The notes below the pieces were generated by a model. The model made no database searches and was not told the DNA's origin. It saw nothing but the letters and a program-made list of their open reading frames with translations. Of a DNA stretch of 64,000 nucleotides, positions 56,831 through 64,000 are shown in pieces. Position 1 is the first letter of the stretch. Every line of letters begins with the position of its first letter. The DNA lies in the NCBI GenBank assembly GCA_021234155.1, contig JAJEKV010000053.1, positions 4,413,660-4,477,659 on the forward strand. Direction: 5' to 3'. The position numbers and the translations under genes are program-made. Source of the DNA: Isoetes taiwanensis (lineage: Eukaryota; Streptophyta; Lycopodiopsida; Isoetales; Isoetaceae).

Positions 56831-57698
56831 AGAAGTCGCATGATGACTTGTTGTTCCTTTTGTTTGTGGATGAGCACACCGAAAAAAGCACTGAGGCTTA
56901 TAAGGTGGAACAAAAGTTGTAGAACCCGGCGAGAGAAGGGGTTTGAGGTTCTTGAGAGATTTAGCAGTTTTCTATTATTTCAGGGTTTGTTTTGGATGGT
57001 TATTCCCTTCCTTTTGCACTCGTTTCCTTGCTAGCGGGAAGAGACAACTCATCCGTAAAAGTATGGTTAAGAGACAGGTATAATGAATTTTTTTGTGTTG
57101 ATGGCGAGTTCATTTGGAGGCTTCTTGTAGTGCATGAAAATGATGTATCGTAACACATGAGCGAGATAATCCCCATAATGCGGCATTTGCTACTAGGGTC
57201 CACTTCTGTTGGGGAGCCGCTGTAACCCCACAATGTGACATTATGCACGCCTAGGGATTTAAAATGTTCTAACTAGAGCATTTTCAAAAATCGAAAGGCC
57301 CATTGATGTTCAAGTACTAATAAGCTTGAGCATATTAAATACTTTGTCGATGCTTAAGTAAAACTCAAGTACTAATATGCTTGAGTGTTGTTTTGGACAA
57401 CATGCCTTCGGTCATCATTAAGGATTGCACAAAGGTTACTTCAAAAGCTGGGTTCTCAAGGCAAAGATCACATACTTGTTTATTTTTCCTACTTCATCAT
57501 GTGTTGTTACATGTTTGTGAGAATATCGGTATGTAAATTTTCTATTTGTCTCATTAGGAGACCTGAATAAGCACGCCAGTGGGGGAGATGAAGAAGTTGA
57601 GGTGTGAGCTCGTAGTAATCTCATACGTGTTGTTGCATGTACTTTTATTACAAAAATTAAAAGTGGCACTTCTTTAAAAAAAAAAAAAAAAAAAAAAA
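56831..57698 (+). mobile_element. Poly(A)-tailed retroposon, probably LINE 3' end
   Basis: Ends in 23 A residues (57676-57698) after TTAAAAGTGGCACTTCTTT. A plus frame reads KKALRLIRWNKSCRTRREKG and FEVLERF (about 56882-56968), resembling the W-x-K-x-C-x-P/R-K-x-x-G-G-L-G-V region that follows RT in plant LINEs. The rest is broken. The body is too decayed to assign a subfamily. Confidence 0.45.
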
Positions 57699-58259
57699 CC
57701 AAAATAGAATACAAGCATAGAAGAATGGAACAAATGGACTAATCATGATGAAACATCTAAGAACCACAAAGCGGATATCCGGCGCCAAAGAGTAAAGCTT
57801 CACACCCTTTGACCTGCGGACATAATATCTATAATTATCCATGTCAAACCATAATATACATGCTCGATATCATCCGCTTGTTAAACCATAAAGAATGTTC
57901 ATGCCGGACATCATGCCTCATGCAAATAACTTAGATACATGCAAGTCCTTTGTGATATTATGGTCTATGAGAAAATCGGGTAGACTTGAGTTCCAAAAAT
58001 CAAGCAATATGTCGAACTTAAAACTTAAGAAATTTGAGTAAATAATATAAAACCGGGAAAAACAAATCTGACATCACCGATGCTAAGATATGGAAAAGGT
58101 TACTCCCAACAAGGAGAAACCTAGAAGGAGAAGAATCTATCTAAGACAATAAGGCGAAAAAGGAAAGAGGGAAACATCGCCAGGACAAATCGAGAAGATG
58201 ATGAAATATACTAGACTAATTACAACCTCGACTCATGAAACAAAGGACAACCACAAAAA
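57699..58259. other. No recognised gene
   Basis: AT-rich, short frames only. The 61-codon minus frame at 57657-57842 includes translation of the poly(A) tract. Confidence 0.4.
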
Positions 58260-58352
58260 CGAGTAACAACCCAAATTCTACACAACGACCACCATCCATA
58301 AAAGCCACGAGTAACAACCCAAATTCTACACAACCACCACCATGAAACGAAA
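58259..58352. repeat. Two tandem ~49 bp copies
   Basis: ACGAGTAACAACCCAAATTC, TACACAAC(G/C)ACCACCAT occurs at 58259 and 58308. The 130-codon minus frame crossing it (58216-58608) contains the matching repeated peptide CVEFGLLLV, so that frame is repeat-driven. Confidence 0.85.
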
Positions 58353-58432
58353 AAACCAAAGAAACCTTGAAATTTTCAAATATTCTCACAATTGGGGATC
58401 TCGAAGGTAAGGTGATCGGTCTAGCCAAGGCT

Positions 58433-58581
58433 GATAACCAAAAATACGTGGATCGAGGGCATGCGTTCGAGGCGGATATTTGCACGTTAGGCAAAAGGCA
58501 CGCTAGGGCCAAGGCCGGCCGAAGCCTTACGCAAATATCTCGCCGAGGACGATAAACCGAAACCACATATTTTTGGTTATC
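58433..58581. repeat. ~150 nt imperfect hairpin (MITE-like)
   Basis: The outer arms GATAACCAAAAATACGTGG (58433-58451) and CCACATATTTTTGGTTATC (58563-58581) pair with one mismatch. The inner arms GGCGGATATTTGC (58471-58483) and GCAAATATCTCGCC (58531-58544) pair with one bulge, and GCC/GGC-rich words lie at the loop. The arms carry no coding signal. It is a fold-back insertion in form. Confidence 0.75.
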
Positions 58582-58589
58582 ACCGGAGG

Positions 58590-60237
<1,648 letters not shown>

Positions 60238-62060
60238 GTTCCAATTCTACCGAGTTATTTTTTTCATTATGTTCATCATTTGAATGACATGATTGAGCTT
60301 AAAATTAGTGCTCCACTTTTGAACTGGCATTCTCTCGATTATTGGCGTTGAATTGCCTTGCGCCAATTAGCTTGGACATATTATTTTCAGCAAGAAGCTC
60401 CATTGGGGAAGAGCCATCTTGCAAAAATGATAAATTCTACTCTCATAGTTGTTAGTTGAACTATTCATGAATGTTGAATCATTCTTAGATGGGCTAAGAG
60501 ACAAAGTTTTTGTCGATATGTTCGCCTAACAAACTATTTTTATGTACCTTGTTGTTGCATGCAGTATTTGGGAAGTGGCACCATGCCCATGCATTCGAGG
60601 TATTGGTTGTCAGAGGGGCATTCCGAGGTTTTGGTTGTTTGAGGCTTATCGCCTTGTTGCTCTTTATTTCCGCTAAGATGTAAGGGTATAAAATCACTCG
60701 TGGGGTTGAAAAAGTAGTGTCCGGGACGCCCGCTTGCTTTGCTTTGCTTTTGCTTTATCGAATTGCTTTGTTTGTTCTTTTTCGTAAATGGAATCGTGAA
60801 TTCCCCAAACTCGATCACTCCTACGGATCGATGACATGGCTGTCCCGATTATTGGGGGAATCGATTCACGGTTGGCTTTGGCGGGAGGAATGATGGAGTG
60901 TAATTGCGAAATTGAAGGAGGCGGTTGGCTGAACCGCCCCTCTTGCCATTCTCAGAATTTGGTTACGGTGGAGAATCAGCGGATTGGAGTTTCTCATATT
61001 CATAATTTGAATGGATGAAGATGAGAAGAGACTGATTTTTCGTGAAATTGATGCTGCCAGAAGAGGGAATCAAGGAACGCAAAAGGGAATTGATGGAAGC
61101 GCGCTAATTCCAAAGAATTAAGCCTGCAGGTGTGAGAAGAATTCAGGAGATTTCAAAGGATATGCATGATTATTTTGAGGATCCGACAAAACATGCCAAT
61201 GCTTTAGATAAAGCATTTGCTATTGTGATGATTTGTAAGAAAGATAAAACCAAATGTACCTTTACAAGTAAGCGTTGCAGACAAAAGAGACAAAGGTTAT
61301 GCAAAAAGTGATTGCTAATGTGAAGGAAACTATGCAACTGCACAAAACGAACCGGAAAGATTGACGTGGCAAAGACAAAAGGTCAACTTTACAAATGGTT
61401 ACATCCACGAGAATAAACTTAATCATTCTCAGAAGAGCCGCCGCCTTTGAAGTGCCTAGAAAATCTATTTGTGCGACCTATAGAAGAAGAGTAATGGCGT
61501 AAAGGGAATCGGGTCCCCGGTCTATGTTTTTGAGGAAGAAAAGGTCCGATTCTCGCCGGCTGATGAAGTGAAAAGGTTGTCTGTAGTTTCGGATTTTGAA
61601 AACACAAGAGTTTCTCCATACAAAAACATGTGAGGAAGTTTAAGATTTAAAATGGCAATAAAGTTGACCATCCAATCCATTTGCTTGAGGTCTCCCAGGT
61701 ATTTATATCTGGAATGTTTCTGGTCAGCTGTTAATTTGTAGTGTTTGATAAAACTTTTCATGTTGAAGTTGAACAATTTATGCTTCACATGTTTTATGTA
61801 TGAATTTGCTATCCTGTGATTGTTTCGGTCCCTATTGCTTTATAAATTTGCATTCTGCAATGTCTCAGTATCTTTGATTAATTACTTATTATGATTGATT
61901 TGCTTCATTGTTTCAGTACTTTCATGATTTTGCTTTATGCATTACAAAATGAATTTTACATGTTGTCTGCAGCTCCAGTTCTATATGGCTTTCAAGCAAC
62001 AATATCCACATATCAACATTGCACAACAAACATTTGAGAGAAATTTTGAAGCCTTCATTT
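60238..62060. other. No recognised gene, mixed decayed coding-like pieces
   Basis: A 60-codon plus frame at 60836-61018 (PIIGGIDSRLALAGGMMECN) and Lys-rich broken frames at 61100-61400 suggest decayed coding sequence upstream of the cysteine-motif gene at 62080. There is no identifiable domain. Confidence 0.35.
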
Positions 62061-62079
62061 GTTAGAAGACTTCATGAGA

Positions 62080-62730
62080 GGGAAACTTGTCGCCAAGATT
62101 ATCACATCCATTTGGAATTTGTTCTTCAAACACCGAACGAATAAGAACGGACCCTAGAGGTGTTCATGAAAATTGTTCCCCCAATTGCGGTGTGTGTGGA
62201 GAAGGAGATGAATGCAAAGCTAAATTGATGACTTACAAGTCTACTAGTGAGTTGTGGAGGGAACTTGTATGTGAAAAGCAAGATCCCTTAGAAGAATGGC
62301 ACAAAGCATTCTGTCGATGGTTGCTTGTAAATCTTGTGGTTTGAAAAGGTACATTTAACATTCATGTATATCTATTTTGGAAATGAGCTAACGTTGTAGC
62401 TTTTCGGATTGCCAATCGGGTCCAAAGGAAAGACAATGAAAGACATTTACGTTGAGTGGGAAACAGGTTTGAGAAGGTATATTAATTTGTTTTAGTGTTA
62501 TTTACTTTTTTTCAAACTTGTTTAGGACCTAACATCACCAAATTGTTCTGTATGTAAAGAAGAGCCCGGTAATTTGAAGGAGAGTTCAATTCGTAAGAGG
62601 GGGAAAAAAAAACCAACTAAAGTCACAAGATTAGCATACAAGTCTGCTCCAAGACAAGAGTTTATTCGGTATGCCAACAAGACACTTGTGCAATTTGTTC
62701 CACATAATTGCTTTGATGCTTTTGCTTTTT
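62080..62730 (+). pseudogene. Transposon-like gene with cysteine cluster, decayed
   Basis: The frame 62087-62344 ends NCGVCGEGDECKAKLMTYKS, TSELWRELVCEKQDPLEEWH and KAFCRW, giving spaced Cys residues (C-x2-C-x5-C ... C ... C). After a ~180 bp gap a second piece reads SPNCSVCKEEPGNLKESSIR (62536-62595), then VTRLAYKSAPRQEFIRYANK and TLVQFVPHNC. The pattern of T-xxLW-xxxVC-xK...WH-xxC, a further C-x2-C, an EF-x-RY step and FV-x-HN resembles transposon-derived genes I know only as unnamed zinc-motif plus DDE-type proteins. The assignment is weak. The gap may be an intron. Confidence 0.4.
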
Positions 62731-62990
62731 TTTTTTTGCTTTTTGCTTTGCTTTGATTAATGCTTTGACTAACTTTGCTTTGAATTGGCTTTGCATTTGC
62801 TTTTTGCATTCATTAAATTTGCTCTCGCATTTGCTTTCTGCATTTATGTTGGCTTTCATTCAATTCAGGGTGGATGTCTCATTACTTTTGATTTTGCTTT
62901 GATTATCTTTGCTAACAATTTGCTCTTGCATTTGCTTTTTGAATTTGCTTTTTTGCTTTGCTTTTGCATTAACTTGCTTTTGAGTCAATG
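62715..62990. repeat. TTTGC-rich low-complexity tract
   Basis: The words TTTGC(T/A), GCTTTGC and TTTGCTTT recur about 25 times between 62715 and 62990, with patches of T9-10. It interrupts or follows the cysteine-motif gene. Confidence 0.85.
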
Positions 62991-63244
62991 CTTTCCGGTA
63001 CTTTTGGAATATTGAAGCTAAGGACATAGATAAGTCTAAAAGAAGGAATGGAAAACTTTGAATGGGAGCTCAAAGTTACATAGCATTAGGGCACTTGATA
63101 GGAAGGATCCAACAAAAGTGAGTACCGTGATGCCTTGCTTGTTTTTGCCAAGCATGTTTTCATGGAGATTGGGATAATTGCATTAACAAGAGAAGGATAG
63201 GAGGCTGGAAAGAAGGTGTATTAAAACCAAAAAGAAGTACAACC

Positions 63245-63380
63245 GATGAATGCAGAAGACAAATTATCCAATGAGGAGGAGGAAGAAGAAGATGATGATG
63301 ATGAGGGTGAGCTTGATTACCTCGGTGACATCTTAGAAGTTGGGGATAACTTTGCCTGTAAACGCAGAAGAAAATAATGA
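63245..63380 (+). other. Acidic coding-like patch
   Basis: The plus strand encodes EEEEEEDDDDEGELDYLGD (about 63267-63323), a GAG/GAT/GAA-repeat acidic tract of the kind seen in nuclear proteins. It could be a later exon of the decayed gene at 62080 or simple sequence. Confidence 0.3.
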
Positions 63381-63572
63381 TGAGGGTGTCGACTTTTACT
63401 TACTTGCGCAGTGTTGAGACAAAGCAAACATTCTTTGGATTCTTATGTTGATGAGTGGGGAATGTATACAATGTTGGAGAGGTTATAGTATCGGGGCCAC
63501 TACCATCAGCAATTAGACACTCTAACTTTTCAATTCTTTGGTGGACAAGCCGATTGGCTTCAATTCTGACCC

Positions 63573-63953
63573 TTGGTAAGGCATGTTAAGTTTGACATGA
63601 ATGATATTGGTGGCAACATGTACATGTTAGGAGAAGAGACGCGAAAAAATCATGTCATCTTTACCTGTTCGGGAATGAGTTCAATGCTCTCGATTTGGGT
63701 TTTGAGTTCACAAGTGCATAGTACAAAAACATTGACATTCATATTGATATTGTTACAATTTTACAATAGAGTGCACAATGATGTGCATTCAAAATCGGCA
63801 ACCGGGGAAAAAAAATTTATGTATGCCGGTATATTCACATCTAACATTACATTGCACAATGATGTGCATTCAAAATGTGGCAACGGGGAAGAAAAATTTT
63901 ATAGTTTGCCGGCTGTATTTTTCACATCTTACACTTTTCTTGACATTCCTTAA
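63573..63953 (+). other. 126-codon open frame with in-frame tandem repeat
   Basis: The frame starts MVRHVKFDMNDIGGNMYMLG and includes an 81 bp duplication (63766-63935). It matches no family. It may be part of the same decayed element as the pieces at 62080-62730, since coding-like plus-strand sequence continues from about 63475 (HYHQQLDTLTFQFFGGQADW). A non-functional frame is as likely as a gene. Confidence 0.3.
63766..63935. repeat. 81 bp tandem duplication
   Basis: TGCACAATGATGTGCATTCA, AAAT, then GGCAACNGGGGAA-AAAAATTT and GCCGG are repeated at 63772 and 63853. The 81 bp period keeps the reading frame (27 residues; HNDVHSK occurs twice). Confidence 0.9.
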
Positions 63954-64000
63954 CATCCATTGCCTCACAACTGTCTTCCAGGAACCTGCAAGAGCAGAAC

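Overview
This window looks like intergenic DNA of a large, repeat-rich plant nuclear genome. The evidence is Ty3/Gypsy retrotransposon remains in at least two groups, fragments that read as non-LTR (LINE-like) retroposons with poly(A) or microsatellite tails, cut-and-paste transposon remains, fold-back elements, and one broken pentatricopeptide-repeat (PPR) gene of the land-plant PLS type. A fern or other seed-free plant would fit, but this is inference and nothing here proves the species. I find no intact host gene, no bacterial-type operon, no rRNA or tRNA I can support, and no CRISPR. Almost every long open frame is a fragment of a decayed mobile element or a chance frame.

Layout. 0.7-1.3 kb: three tandem copies of a ~218 bp unit. 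2.1-7.8 kb: a candidate DNA transposon bounded by a 35 bp inverted repeat and carrying a frameshifted gene that I recognise as DUF7869-like. 8.6-13.7 kb: 5'-truncated Gypsy copy A (integrase end, an extra ~3 kb downstream frame, 3' LTR). 13.8-17.3 kb: two minus-strand gag-like reading regions, each preceded by a TATA box and a pair of palindromic repeat units. 17.3-19.8 kb: unassigned. 20.4-27.5 kb: Gypsy copy B, same family and orientation as A, with RT, RNase H, integrase, the same extra downstream frame and a 590 bp 3' LTR. 27.5-27.8 kb: poly(A)-tailed retroposon end.

28.6-29.65 kb: dense nested inverted repeats. 30-32.5 kb: decayed unknown gene. 32.5-41.5 kb: mostly non-coding, with tandem repeats and a 377 bp MITE-like element. 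41.5-42.8 kb: LINE-like 3' end. 44.1-46.7 kb: two copies of an 0.8 kb AT-rich fold-back element. The second has TA target duplications, is itself interrupted by a poly(A)-tailed insert, and sits against a minus-strand Gypsy RT/RNase H remnant. 48.3-48.6 kb: PPR pseudogene. 50.6-51.4 kb: higher-order minisatellite just upstream of a TATA box. 52.4-55.2 kb: minus-strand decayed transposase, CACTA/tnp2-DUF4218-like. 56.8-57.7 kb: poly(A)-tailed retroposon. 58.2-58.6 kb: tandem repeat and hairpin. 60.0-60.24 kb: CTAT microsatellite. 62-64 kb: plus-strand remains of a cysteine-motif transposon-like gene and an 81 bp in-frame tandem repeat.

The strongest candidate for something undescribed is the inverted-repeat-bounded DUF7869-like element at 2.1-7.8 kb. 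Next are the extra frame shared by the two Gypsy copies and the palindromic repeats upstream of TATA boxes in the 14-17 kb block.
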